30,939 nucleotides of DNA from Lachnospiraceae bacterium UBA7076 (GCA_002493625.1 DKZK01000042.1:1-30939); one strand, 5' to 3'. Numbered from the stretch's first letter, positions 15,348 to 23,600 are shown. The notes: generated by a model from the letters alone, not told the origin. Program-made: numbers and translations.

Positions 15348-16021
15348 TTGAATTAAAAAAAATTTCAAAAATATATAAAAGAGGAAATATGGAAACGGTT
15401 GCCCTCAATGATTTTTCGCTGACAATAAACGAAGGTGATTTTGTGGTCGTTGAAGGGGTTTCAGGGACGGGAAAATCAACGCTGCTTAATATTATCGGGT
15501 GTGTGGATAAGCCCTCAGCCGGGGAATACATTTTTGAAAATGATGCTGTGGATTATTCTGACATTAAGAAAATAGAACTGCTTCGGAAGGAAAAGTTCGG
15601 ATATATTTTTCAAAATTATGCGCTGATGGATAAATATAATCTATATGAAAATATAGAAATGCCATTGATGGCAAGAAAAATTCCACCAAGAGAAAGAAGA
15701 AAAATAATAAAAGAAAGCCTGGAGCTTGTTCATTTAAGCGAGCCTGTCCGGAAATATCCAAACGAGCTTTCGGGCGGGCAGCAGCAGAGAGTGGCAGTTG
15801 CAAGAGTTATCGCGATGAATGTTCCGGTTATTCTGGCAGATGAGCCTACGGGAGCATTGGATGAAAAAAATGCGGAGGATATTACGGATTTGCTTGTTGA
15901 GCTAAACAAAAAGGGAAGAACAATCGTGCTTGTTACCCATAATACGGATATGATAAACAGAATCAGAGGTGGGCTTGGCGACAGCAGCAATTATAAATAT
16001 GTTTATATGACAAAAGGTTAG
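15344..16021 (+). CDS. ABC ATPase, MacB/LolD type
   Basis: ATPase of 225 residues with Walker A GVSGTGKST (38-46), Q-loop FQNYAL (89-94), canonical signature LSGGQQQR (142-149), Walker B VILADEPTGALD (162-173) and switch His 199 in VTHN. The family partners FtsX-like permeases in antimicrobial-peptide resistance, lipoprotein release and lactococcin-972-type loci. ATGA overlap with the permease gene. No sensor kinase or response regulator is next to it, unlike BceAB modules. It is the last gene of the duplicated locus; an opposing gene ends 22 bp away with no obvious terminator between. Confidence 0.93.
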   Translation: MIELKKISKIYKRGNMETVALNDFSLTINEGDFVVVEGVSGTGKSTLLNIIGCVDKPSAGEYIFENDAVDYSDIKKIELLRKEKFGYIFQNYALMDKYNLYENIEMPLMARKIPPRERRKIIKESLELVHLSEPVRKYPNELSGGQQQRVAVARVIAMNVPVILADEPTGALDEKNAEDITDLLVELNKKGRTIVLVTHNTDMINRIRGGLGDSSNYKYVYMTKG

Positions 16022-16042
16022 GCAACTATAATAATATACCGC

Positions 16043-17179
16043 CTATTTATCCTCCTTGGAATAAACAACCTTTCCGTCAATAATGGTATAAACCGTATTT
16101 GTAAACGTATTCATGGGATTGCCGTCAAATATTGCAATGTCGGCGTCCTTTCCGATTTCAAGGGAGCCTACGCGCGCGTCAACACCGCAAATTTTTGCAG
16201 GATTGATTGTGATTGCCTTGTAGGCTTCCTCTAAGGGAAGTCCTGCGCGAACGGAAAGTCCCGCGCATAGGGGAAGATACTGTATGAGGGCGACAGGGTG
16301 GTCGGTTGTGATGGCGGTAAGCACTCCTGCTTCATTTAAAACGCCGCAGGTTTTAAAGCTCATATTTGCAACCTCGATTTTATTTTTTGATGTAAGGTCG
16401 GTTCCGACGATTGCAGGGAAGCCCGATTTTTTAACGTACTCTGCAACAAGGTGTCCCTCTGTGCAGTGGTCTAAGGTTATGTTTATATCAAATTCCTTTG
16501 CAATTCTGATTGCAGTCAGAATATCATCAGCCCTGTGGACATGGATTTTCATGGGGATTTTTTTCTGAAGTACGGGCTGCATTGCCTCCATATCCGCATC
16601 GTAGCCGTCCTCGGGCTTATATAGTCTTGCTTTCTGCAAGGTTTCTCTGAGAAGCGCCGCATTTGCCATACGTGTGGAGGGGTATTTGTTCTGGTCGCTA
16701 TAGCATACCTTTGGATTTTCACCAAGAGCGGCTTTCATTGCGGCAGGAGCCTTCACAATCATATCGTCAATACATCTGCCGTGCGTTTTTATAAATGCAA
16801 ACTGTCCGCCTATGACATTTGCGCTGCCCGGACCTGCAAGCACGCCTGTTATGCCTGCGGCAACAGCCTCGTGAAATGCTGCGTCCATCGGATTTATTGC
16901 GTCTATGGCGCGCAGTGACGGAGTTACGGGATTTGTGCATTCGTTGCAGTCGTCGCCGATTGTTCCCTTTTTCTCCTCCATAATTCCTATGTGAGAATGA
17001 GCGTCAATAATTCCGGGCATCACAAGGCATCCGTGTACATCTAAAGTTATATCGTTATCATTTTCGGGCAGGTCGTTCATGTCGCCTATTTCGCTTATCA
17101 TTTTTCCGGTTGTTTTTATATATCCGTTTTCAAGCACTAAATCATTCATAGTTATTATTTTTCCGCCTGTAATGAGCAT
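16043..17179 (-). CDS. Amidohydrolase, imidazolonepropionase-like
   Basis: Metal-dependent hydrolase with the TIM-barrel amidohydrolase fold, 378 residues. Visible metal and catalytic landmarks: HSH after VMPGIIDA, HVHR, DHCTEGH and the Asp in TTDHP. The N- and C-terminal beta-sandwich pieces (ITGGKIITMND and GSLEIGKDADIAIFDGNP) are typical of imidazolonepropionase-like and dihydroorotase-like enzymes. Substrate cannot be told; no histidine-degradation genes are nearby. I place the start at 17179 because on the minus strand GGAGG sits eight bases before this ATG; an in-frame start 33 bases further upstream includes that site. It runs against its neighbours on both sides. Confidence 0.92.
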   Translation of the reverse strand: MLITGGKIITMNDLVLENGYIKTTGKMISEIGDMNDLPENDNDITLDVHGCLVMPGIIDAHSHIGIMEEKKGTIGDDCNECTNPVTPSLRAIDAINPMDAAFHEAVAAGITGVLAGPGSANVIGGQFAFIKTHGRCIDDMIVKAPAAMKAALGENPKVCYSDQNKYPSTRMANAALLRETLQKARLYKPEDGYDADMEAMQPVLQKKIPMKIHVHRADDILTAIRIAKEFDINITLDHCTEGHLVAEYVKKSGFPAIVGTDLTSKNKIEVANMSFKTCGVLNEAGVLTAITTDHPVALIQYLPLCAGLSVRAGLPLEEAYKAITINPAKICGVDARVGSLEIGKDADIAIFDGNPMNTFTNTVYTIIDGKVVYSKEDK

Positions 17180-17212
17180 TTTAAAAGCCTCCGTTTTTTG
17201 ATTAATAGTCAT

Positions 17213-17393
17213 GAGGATGTTGCGACAGCTGCATCCGTATATAATTAAAATAGTTTATAAAAAGTATTAACAAAAAATATTTTTTCACACAAAAAACTAG
17301 TAAAAAATTAGAATAGGTAAAAAATTAAAATAGAAAAAGTTAGAAAAGTACAGAAAAAATTTGGAATGGAAAGTTTGAAATAAAAAATAACAG
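17213..17393. other. AT-rich divergent intergenic stretch, no feature seen
   Basis: Very A-rich DNA between the amidohydrolase start and the infC promoter, with several A-tracts. It may hold the minus-strand promoter of the amidohydrolase, but I find no convincing -35/-10 pair there. Confidence 0.5.
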
Positions 17394-17422
17394 TTGACAT
17401 TTGGGCGTTTATATGGTAGATT
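17394..17422 (+). promoter_or_regulatory. Promoter of infC-rpmI-rplT
   Basis: TTGACA (17394-17399), 17-bp spacer ending ATGG, TAGATT (17417-17422). The leader of about 155 nt that follows carries the attenuator. Confidence 0.85.
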
Positions 17423-17428
17423 ATTCAA

Positions 17429-17573
17429 GTATTTTGAAGAAGCAGAGTATCCACTCTCACCTTAGCGCATGAGGCGGCTTGGGTTAATAGAATTTTAGAT
17501 AGGATTTGTCATATGGTGCAGCCATCTTTTATTTTAGCGTATGTGTGGATAGTTTGTCTATCCATTTTTTTTT
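17429..17573 (+). promoter_or_regulatory. L20-type leader with transcription attenuator
   Basis: The leader contains an intrinsic terminator directly before the infC ribosome site: TGGATAG-TTTGT-CTATCCA (17546-17564) followed by nine T. TATCCAC at 17448-17454 is exactly complementary to GTGGATA at 17545-17551, so an early segment can pair with the terminator's left arm and prevent it forming. This is the expected architecture of the ribosomal L20 leader of low-GC Gram-positives, where excess L20 protein causes termination. Confidence 0.8.
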
Positions 17574-17586
17574 GGAGGTGTATATT

Positions 17587-18093
17587 ATTAGCGAGGTAAT
17601 GATTAATGAACAAATTAGAGATAAGGAGGTCCGTGTTATAAGCGAGAGCGGAGAGCAGCTTGGCGTTATGACTTCAAAGGAGGCCATGAAGCTTGCCGAG
17701 GAAGCAGGGGTTGATTTGATAAAGATTGCTCCAACTGCAAAGCCGCCTGTTTGTAAGATTATGGACTTCGGTAAATATCGCTATGAGCAGACCCGTAAGG
17801 AAAAGGAAGCCAAGAAAAAGCAGAGGGTTATTGAGATTAAGGAAGTAAGGCTTTCACCTAATATTGATAAGAATGACCTGAACACTAAGGTGAATATGGC
17901 AAGGAAATTTATTTCAAAGGGTGATAAGGTTAAGGTAACTCTCCGGTTTAAGGGCAGGGAGCTTGCTCATGTCAATACCTCAAAGGCTATACTGGATGAG
18001 TTTGCCGAACTGCTTTCAGACGTTGCGGTTGTTGACAAGCCTGCTAAGTTTGAAGGTCGTAGCATGATAATGTTTTTAGCTGAAAAACGCTGA
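17587..18093 (+). CDS. infC: Translation initiation factor IF-3
   Basis: IF-3 binds the 30S subunit, checks start codon and initiator tRNA, and prevents early 50S joining. The 168-residue product has the N-domain (INEQIRDKEVRVI, PPVCKIMDFGKYRYEQ), a Lys-rich linker (KEKEAKKKQR) and the C-domain (VRLSPNIDKNDLNTK, KVKVTLRFKGRELAH). I place the start at ATT 17587, eight bases after GGAGG (17574-17578): the conserved ISEVMINEQIR begins there, and a rare AUU start is the known autoregulatory feature of infC. The only ATG upstream (17514, out of frame, or in-frame starts near 17506) lies in the leader hairpin. ATG 17599 is a fallback start. Confidence 0.93.
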   Translation: MSEVMINEQIRDKEVRVISESGEQLGVMTSKEAMKLAEEAGVDLIKIAPTAKPPVCKIMDFGKYRYEQTRKEKEAKKKQRVIEIKEVRLSPNIDKNDLNTKVNMARKFISKGDKVKVTLRFKGRELAHVNTSKAILDEFAELLSDVAVVDKPAKFEGRSMIMFLAEKR

Positions 18094-18133
18094 AATTATA
18101 ATAATTATAGATGAATTTAAGGAGGAAAAAGAT

Positions 18134-18331
18134 ATGCCAAAGGTAAAAACGAAAAGGGCGGCTGCAAAGCGTTTTAAAAAGACAGGAACAGGTGAATTAA
18201 AGAGAAATAAAGCTTACAAGAGCCATATTCTTACGAAGAAAAGTGCAAAGAGAAAAAGAAATCTCAGAAAAGCAACCATGACTGACAAGACAAACAGCAA
18301 GGTTATGAAGAAGATTTTACCATATATTTAG
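18134..18331 (+). CDS. rpmI: Ribosomal protein L35
   Basis: 65-residue, very basic 50S protein with the family start MPKVKTKRAAAKRFKKTGTG and the block KSHILTKKSAKRKRNLRKA. Length is normal for L35. Start ATG behind AAGGAGG. Middle gene of the conserved infC-rpmI-rplT operon. Confidence 0.98.
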   Translation: MPKVKTKRAAAKRFKKTGTGELKRNKAYKSHILTKKSAKRKRNLRKATMTDKTNSKVMKKILPYI

Positions 18332-18350
18332 TGTTTAGGAGGATAGACGA

Positions 18351-18707
18351 ATGGCAAGAATTAAAGGCGGCGTAAATGCCAGAAAGAAACATAACAGAAC
18401 ACTTAAGCTTGCAAAGGGCTACAGAGGTGCCCGTTCAAAGCAGTATAGAGTTGCAAAACAGTCAGTTATGAGAGCACTTGCAAGCTCATATGCGGGAAGA
18501 AAGCAGAGAAAGAGACAGTTCAGACAGCTTTGGATTGCCCGTATTAATGCAGCAGCAAGAATGAATGGACTTTCATACAGCAAATTTATTTATGGTCTTA
18601 AGCTTGCAGGCGTTGAGCTTAACAGAAAGATGCTCTCAGAGATGGCAATCAGTGATGCGGAAGGATTTGCAAAGCTTGTTGACGTAGCAAAGTCAAAGCT
18701 TGCTTAA
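18351..18707 (+). CDS. rplT: Ribosomal protein L20
   Basis: 118-residue 50S assembly protein with the basic N-terminal arm (MARIKGGVNARKKHNRTLKLA, KGYRGARSKQYR) and the globular C-terminal part (RQLWIARINAAARMNGLSYSKFI). L20 is also the likely repressor of this operon through the leader at 17429-17573. Start ATG behind AGGAGG, 19 nt after rpmI. Confidence 0.98.
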   Translation: MARIKGGVNARKKHNRTLKLAKGYRGARSKQYRVAKQSVMRALASSYAGRKQRKRQFRQLWIARINAAARMNGLSYSKFIYGLKLAGVELNRKMLSEMAISDAEGFAKLVDVAKSKLA

Positions 18708-18722
18708 TATTAAAATAAAAGG

Positions 18723-18777
18723 GTCTGTTGCAGTAAGAAGTTAGGCGTGTACTAATTTATCTGCGGCGGGCTTTTTT
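18723..18777 (+). terminator. Terminator of infC-rpmI-rplT
   Basis: GTCTGTTGCAG (18723-18733) pairs over 11 positions, with several G-U pairs, to CTGCGGCGGGC (18761-18771), followed by six T. It lies 15 nt after the rplT stop. Confidence 0.8.
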
Positions 18778-18855
18778 ATTTTCAAAAGAATATTGAAGCG
18801 GAAATAAAATTTTCGCTTCAACTCAAAAATATATGAATAAAAAATAAAAAAACAG

Positions 18856-18884
18856 TTGACATTACAATCTCTAAATGGTAATAT
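18856..18884 (+). promoter_or_regulatory. Promoter of the tRNA-Leu gene
   Basis: TTGACA (18856-18861), 17-bp spacer ending ATGG, TAATAT (18879-18884). The predicted start is about 36 nt upstream of the mature tRNA. Confidence 0.88.
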
Positions 18885-18926
18885 ACTACTTGCGTTGAGC
18901 GTGTGCCCAATGCTTTTATATTGAAT

Positions 18927-19010
18927 GCGGGAGTGCTGGAATTGGCAGACAGGCTAGACTAAGGATCTAGTGATGGCAACGTCGTGAGGGTTCAAGTCCC
19001 TTCTCCCGCA
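18927..19010 (+). tRNA. tRNA-Leu, anticodon AAG
   Basis: Class II tRNA with acceptor stem GCGGGAG/CTCCCGC, discriminator A, anticodon stem CTAGA/TCTAG with loop CTAAGGA, a long variable arm, and T-loop GGTTCAAGTCC. The anticodon, positions 34-36 of the loop, is AAG (reads CUN through inosine if deaminated). The CCA end is not encoded. Confidence 0.95.
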
Positions 19011-19012
19011 TT

Positions 19013-19045
19013 AAAAAGCCTTGATTATTTATCAGGGCTTTTTTG
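19013..19045 (+). terminator. Terminator after tRNA-Leu
   Basis: AAAAGCC-TTGAT pairs with ATCA-GGGCTTTT around TATTT, followed by T residues, starting two bases after the tRNA. Confidence 0.85.
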
Positions 19046-19074
19046 GTACATGTGTTATGTGTGTCTGAAAAACA

Positions 19075-19106
19075 AAAAAGAGAAGCAAGGGTGCGCTTCT
19101 CTTTTT
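19075..19106. terminator. Symmetric (bidirectional) terminator hairpin
   Basis: AAAAAGAGAAGC (19075-19086) is the exact reverse complement of GCTTCTCTTTTT (19095-19106), loop of eight. It has an A-run on one side and a T-run on the other, so it can act on both strands. It is the second terminator in tandem after the tRNA. Confidence 0.8.
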
Positions 19107-19246
19107 GGTCATATGGTATGGTTATTGTCCAATTAAAAACTGGAAGATTGATATAAGAATGATTTATTTTCCATATGACATATACATTCTACCATAAAAT
19201 GCCATTTAAAGCAACAAAAATACAAATTAAATTTTAGGATTTTGAT

Positions 19247-20785
19247 ATGGAAAAAAAGAGAACTATAAAAAAAACCGAATATGATAAAAATGGGTTTACG
19301 GATATTGTAAAATTTGTATATATAGCAATAATCTTCAGCGTATATATGATAGTTACGCATAATAAATATTTTGATATAACCAAAACAAGATATTTATTTT
19401 TTGTGTCCGTATCAATACTTTTTATTATATTTTATCTGGCTGCTGGGGCGATTACAAAAATTTTCAAGGATGAAAAATTTGAGATGGGTAATTTAGGAAT
19501 TGATAAACCGGATTTTAAGCTGCCTGTTACGTGGATGCAGTTTTTTCTGATATGCAATATTATATCCTTTCTGTTTTCTGCTCAGAGAAAAAGCTCCTTC
19601 TATGGTGAAGAAGGAAGATATATGGGATTTTATATGTCCTTTGTTATATGCGTTGTAATTATTTTCCTGTCTAAGGGCTTAAAAACCTGTGAATGGCTGT
19701 ATATGCTTTTTCTTGCCACTACATTTTTTTCATATACTGTTGCCATTGCACAGCATATGGGGAGTGATTTTATGCATTACAGGGACGGGATTTCAAAAAA
19801 ACAATTTCATGTATTTATGTCAACCTTCGGAAATATAAATATTTATGCAAGCTTTATTGTAATATCTCTTGCCGTTGCAATCTCCGTATTCGTTTTTTCA
19901 AGAAAAACGGTATATAATATATTTGCAGGTATTATTGTTGTTATGGGCGGAATGTCAATGATGGTTGCAAACAGTGACAGCGTATATATGGGTATATTTG
20001 CCATTGTCGTTGTTTTGTTTGCACTGGCCATACGGGACGGATATGTTTTCAAAATGCTTGTGTGCATAAGCGGTCTGGCAACAGGCAATCTTATTTCGGC
20101 ACTTGTAAACCGGTATATTGTAAAGGAATATGACAAACGTGCGGGCGTAGCCCGCTTTCTTGACAATACGAGGACTGCGCTCATATTGACGGCTGTTGCT
20201 TTGCTGGCCTTATTGATTGCATATTTTATGAGGAACAGAACGGAGCATATAAATAAAAAACGCGCGTCACTTATATTTCTTATTGCTGTGGGAGCAGGGC
20301 TTGTAGTATTTGTGATTACAGGAAACGTCCTTAAGCTTTCCTTGTTTGATTTTAATTATAAATGGGGGACATACAGGGGATATATATGGACGAAATGTGT
20401 GGAGCTTTTTAATGAAGCTCCGCTGATGCGCAAGTTGTTTGGATATGGACAGGAAACCGTAAGAATGCTCACTGTCTCCAATTTTCATGACGAGATGCTT
20501 GAAATTACGGAGAGAGTGTATGATAATGCACATAATGAGCTTCTGCAGTATTTGCTGACAATAGGTTTTTTTGGAGTTGTTTCATATGTGGGAATGGTGG
20601 CAACGACATTTATTTATATTTTAAAGAATAAAAAAAGAAATATAATAACTTATATTTCTGCATCCGTTATTTCAGGATATTTTGTCCAAAGCCTGATAAA
20701 TTTAAACCAGCCTATGACTACGCCTCTTTTCTTTGTATTTATGGCAATGGGAGTTGGCAATGCGGCGTATGTAAATAAGACTTAA
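19247..20785 (+). CDS. Wzy/O-antigen ligase-like membrane protein
   Basis: Polytopic protein of 512 residues with about ten to twelve membrane segments and a large central loop region. Near residues 427-445 it has NAHNELLQYLLTIGFFG, the conserved His-containing block of the Wzy_C/O-antigen ligase superfamily that joins or polymerises lipid-linked glycans on the outer face of the membrane. The N-terminus is Lys-rich and cytoplasmic. The ribosome site is weak (AGGA). No glycosyltransferase genes flank it, so it is an orphan member; teichoic acid or exopolysaccharide transfer are both possible. It is followed 23 nt later by a CDF transporter. Confidence 0.82.
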   Translation: MEKKRTIKKTEYDKNGFTDIVKFVYIAIIFSVYMIVTHNKYFDITKTRYLFFVSVSILFIIFYLAAGAITKIFKDEKFEMGNLGIDKPDFKLPVTWMQFFLICNIISFLFSAQRKSSFYGEEGRYMGFYMSFVICVVIIFLSKGLKTCEWLYMLFLATTFFSYTVAIAQHMGSDFMHYRDGISKKQFHVFMSTFGNINIYASFIVISLAVAISVFVFSRKTVYNIFAGIIVVMGGMSMMVANSDSVYMGIFAIVVVLFALAIRDGYVFKMLVCISGLATGNLISALVNRYIVKEYDKRAGVARFLDNTRTALILTAVALLALLIAYFMRNRTEHINKKRASLIFLIAVGAGLVVFVITGNVLKLSLFDFNYKWGTYRGYIWTKCVELFNEAPLMRKLFGYGQETVRMLTVSNFHDEMLEITERVYDNAHNELLQYLLTIGFFGVVSYVGMVATTFIYILKNKKRNIITYISASVISGYFVQSLINLNQPMTTPLFFVFMAMGVGNAAYVNKT

Positions 20786-20808
20786 AATTATTGTAAAAGG
20801 GGGATAAG

Positions 20809-21969
20809 ATGACTGATTTTCTTGTAAGACATTTTGTGAAAAATTATGAGCAGCTTGATAATCCGCTTGTGAGGGAACGCTATGGGATTTTCAGCTCCAT
20901 TGTCGGTATTTTCTGCAATATTTTCCTTTGTGTTTCGAAGCTTTTGATAGGTATAATGTCAGGCTCAATTTCCATTATATCGGATGGATTTAACAATCTT
21001 TCTGACTGTGCAAGCTGCTTTGTGACTATTTTGGGCTACAAGATGGCTGCGAAGCCTGCGGATAAGGATCACCCTTTTGGACATGGAAGAATGGAATATC
21101 TCACATCGCTTGTTATTGCAGTGGTCATTATTGTTGTGGGATTTGAGCTGCTTAAAAACTCATTCGATAAGCTTATACACCCAACTGAATTGGAGTTTTC
21201 TTATATGGCTCTTGTTGTCATTATAATTTCCATTTTCGTTAAAATCTGGATGGGATTCTTTAACAAAAGGCTTGGAAGGAGGATTAACTCCAGCATTATG
21301 CTTGCCACATCAAAGGACAGCATGAATGATGTTGCGGCAACCTCGGCCACGCTCATTGCCCTTGTGGGATCCCTGTGGACAGATTTTCCGCTTGATGCAG
21401 TAATGGGTATACTGGTATCTGCATTTATTCTTATTTCAGGCTTTGGCATTGTAAAGGAAACGGTGGATTTGCTGTTAGGACGCCCTGTTGACGAGGAGCT
21501 TGTGAAAAAGCTTGAAGCTATAGTCAGTGCGAGTGATGTTTCTCTCGGCATGCATGATCTTGTTATACACAGCTACGGACCGGGCAATATGATGGGAAGC
21601 GTTCATATTGAGGTGGATTGCAGAAGAAATATTATGGATATCCATGAAGCAATCGATGAGCTGGAAAGGGAAATATATAACACTCTGAAAATAAATATTA
21701 CTATTCATATGGACCCTGTTGATCCTGAGGATGAGCTGACAAAGGAGTGCAGGCAGATGATACAGAGTATTGCCAGAGACATTGACAGCTCTCTTTCGGT
21801 GCATGATTTCAGGGCATTTACATGCGGGGATAATATAAAGCTTGTTTTTGACATGCTCATACCCTTTGACTGCAAGATAAAGGAGGAGAGTATAAAGAGG
21901 AAAATAGATGACAGGCTGGCGCATGGGGAGAAAACGTATATTACGGTGATTACCTTTGATAAGGGATAA
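20809..21969 (+). CDS. Cation diffusion facilitator (CDF) transporter
   Basis: Exports Zn2+, Mn2+, Fe2+ or similar ions by proton antiport. The CDF core shows the metal-site signatures SDGFNNLSD (TM2) and HPFGHGRMEY at the start of TM3, and KDSMNDVAAT in the TM5 region. A cytoplasmic C-terminal domain follows (about residues 225-300), and an extra carboxy-terminal segment makes the protein 386 residues, longer than minimal CDFs of about 300. It starts at ATG behind GGGGG and lies 23 nt after the Wzy-like gene. Metal specificity cannot be read with confidence. Confidence 0.94.
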   Translation: MTDFLVRHFVKNYEQLDNPLVRERYGIFSSIVGIFCNIFLCVSKLLIGIMSGSISIISDGFNNLSDCASCFVTILGYKMAAKPADKDHPFGHGRMEYLTSLVIAVVIIVVGFELLKNSFDKLIHPTELEFSYMALVVIIISIFVKIWMGFFNKRLGRRINSSIMLATSKDSMNDVAATSATLIALVGSLWTDFPLDAVMGILVSAFILISGFGIVKETVDLLLGRPVDEELVKKLEAIVSASDVSLGMHDLVIHSYGPGNMMGSVHIEVDCRRNIMDIHEAIDELEREIYNTLKINITIHMDPVDPEDELTKECRQMIQSIARDIDSSLSVHDFRAFTCGDNIKLVFDMLIPFDCKIKEESIKRKIDDRLAHGEKTYITVITFDKG

Positions 21970-22013
21970 ATGATTTATAAATTATGTAGGATAAATGATT
22001 TATAAATTATATA
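21964..22013 (+). repeat. Tandem duplication of 25 bp at the CDF stop codon
   Basis: Two adjacent 25-bp units start GGATAAATGATTTATAAATT at 21964 and 21989 and agree over the first 22 bases. The unit includes the CDF stop codon TAA, so the duplication supplied a second one and left the protein unaffected. Confidence 0.85.
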
Positions 22014-22048
22014 TGGACAAATTCCGTATTTTATTGTAGAATGTCCAT

Positions 22049-22310
22049 GTTAAAGGCGTTGAAGAAAACAAGTAGCATGTATTGGCTGCCACAGAAAGTA
22101 GCTGGTTGATGAGAAGCGCGGTAAGATATGCATGTGAATACATTTTGGAGCTGCACTCTGAATTTAGTAGGAGCTGACGGTCTGGCATCCGTTATTTTGC
22201 CTGAGTATTAGTTTTTGATACTTGCTGAGACGGTGATTGTGAGGTCATCGTGAATTAAGGTGGTAACGCGAGGTTATGGCTTCGTCCTTAAACGGGATGG
22301 AGCTTTTTTA
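22049..22310 (+). promoter_or_regulatory. T-box riboswitch, tyrosine specifier
   Basis: The tyrS leader senses uncharged tRNA-Tyr. Visible parts are the stem I AG-bulge region AGAAAGTAGCTGG, the GATGAGAAGC segment, the specifier in GAATACA with TAC at 22139-22141 (Tyr codon), the T-box sequence AAGGTGGTAACGCG (22257-22270), and the terminator. The cognate codon matches the downstream synthetase. A separate hairpin ATGGACA/TGTCCAT (22013-22048) precedes it. Confidence 0.95.
22279..22309 (+). terminator. T-box terminator
   Basis: GCTTCGTCC (22279-22287) pairs with GGATGGAGC (22295-22303), with a few G-U pairs, followed by six T. It competes with the antiterminator formed by the T-box sequence just upstream. 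Confidence 0.9.
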
Positions 22311-22327
22311 TTTTCTAGGAGGTTATT

Positions 22328-23548
22328 ATGGAAATTTACGAGGAACTGGTTGCCCGCGGACTTATAGCGCAGACGACAAATGAGGAGGAAATAAGAAGAC
22401 TTATAAATGCAGGAGAGGCTACATTTTACATTGGCTTTGACCCTACTGCGGACAGTCTCCACGTGGGACATTTTATGGCTTTATGCCTTATGAAAAGACT
22501 TCAGATGGCGGGAAACAGACCGATAGCTCTTGTGGGCGGCGGAACGGGAATGATTGGCGACCCATCAGGAAGAACTGATATGAGGCAGATGATGACGAAG
22601 GAAACAATAGAGCATAATTGTCAGTGCTTTAAAAAGCAGATGTCCAAATTTATTGATTTTTCAGAGGGCAAAGCTCTTTTGGTAAACAATGCGGACTGGC
22701 TTTTAGACCTTAACTATATTGAGGTTCTCCGTGATGTGGGAGCGCATTTTTCAGTAAACAGAATGCTTGCTGCCGAGTGTTATAAGCAGAGACTTGAAAA
22801 GGGCTTGAGCTTCCTTGAGTTTAATTACATGATAATGCAGAGCTACGATTTTTATGCATTGTACGAGAGATACGGCTGTAATTTGCAGTTTGGCGGCGAC
22901 GACCAGTGGTCTAATATGCTTGGAGGAACGGAGCTTATCAGACGTAAGCTTGGAAAGGATGCCCATGCAATGACAATTACCCTTCTGCTCAATTCGGAGG
23001 GCAAGAAAATGGGCAAGACACAGAAGGGAGCGGTATGGCTTGACCCTGAAAAAACAACTCCGTTTGAATTTTTCCAATATTGGAGAAATGTTGATGATGC
23101 GGATGTAATAAAATGTATCAAGATGCTTACATTCCTTCCGCTTGAACAGATTGCCGAGATGGAAAAATATGAGGGCAGCGAGCTTAATAAAGCAAAGGAA
23201 ATTCTTGCATATGAGCTTACTGCGCTTGTTCACGGCGAGGAAGAAGCAAAAAGAGCTTTAGAGGCTGCAAAGGGACTTTTTGCAGGAGGCAATACCGAGA
23301 ACATTCCTTCAGCGGATATATCTGAAGACGATTTTAAGGAGGGCAAAATAGATATTGTCACCCTTCTTGTAAAATCAGGACTTGTAAGCTCACGAAATGA
23401 GGGAAGGCGCGCCATTGAGCAGAAAGGCGTTTCAGTCAACAAAGAAAAGGTAGAAGATTTATCCGTTTCATATACAAGTGAAGATTTTTCGTCTGAGTTT
23501 ATTTTGCAGCGGGGAAAGAAAAATTTCAGAAAGATTAACCTTGTTTAA
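22328..23548 (+). CDS. tyrS: Tyrosyl-tRNA synthetase
   Basis: Class I synthetase charging tRNA-Tyr, 406 residues. The Rossmann core has the HIGH variant HVGH (about 46-49), the tyrosine pocket regions GMIGDPSGR and QFGGDDQW, and the KMSKS variant KMGKT (about 227-231). A C-terminal S4-type RNA-binding domain follows (about 340-402, with LVSSRNEGRRAIEQKGVSVN). Start ATG behind AGGAGG right after the T-box terminator. It is controlled by tRNA-Tyr charging through that leader. Confidence 0.97.
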   Translation: MEIYEELVARGLIAQTTNEEEIRRLINAGEATFYIGFDPTADSLHVGHFMALCLMKRLQMAGNRPIALVGGGTGMIGDPSGRTDMRQMMTKETIEHNCQCFKKQMSKFIDFSEGKALLVNNADWLLDLNYIEVLRDVGAHFSVNRMLAAECYKQRLEKGLSFLEFNYMIMQSYDFYALYERYGCNLQFGGDDQWSNMLGGTELIRRKLGKDAHAMTITLLLNSEGKKMGKTQKGAVWLDPEKTTPFEFFQYWRNVDDADVIKCIKMLTFLPLEQIAEMEKYEGSELNKAKEILAYELTALVHGEEEAKRALEAAKGLFAGGNTENIPSADISEDDFKEGKIDIVTLLVKSGLVSSRNEGRRAIEQKGVSVNKEKVEDLSVSYTSEDFSSEFILQRGKKNFRKINLV

Positions 23549-23600
23549 GCCTTAGATATGTTGGATGAAAACAGTTTTTGCAGAATTATTTTCAGGGTAG

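Noticed and set aside
13039..16021. BceAB-type bacitracin resistance transporter
   Set aside because: BceB-type permeases have ten segments and a large loop in one chain. Here there are two four-TM FtsX-type permeases, and no BceRS genes are adjacent.
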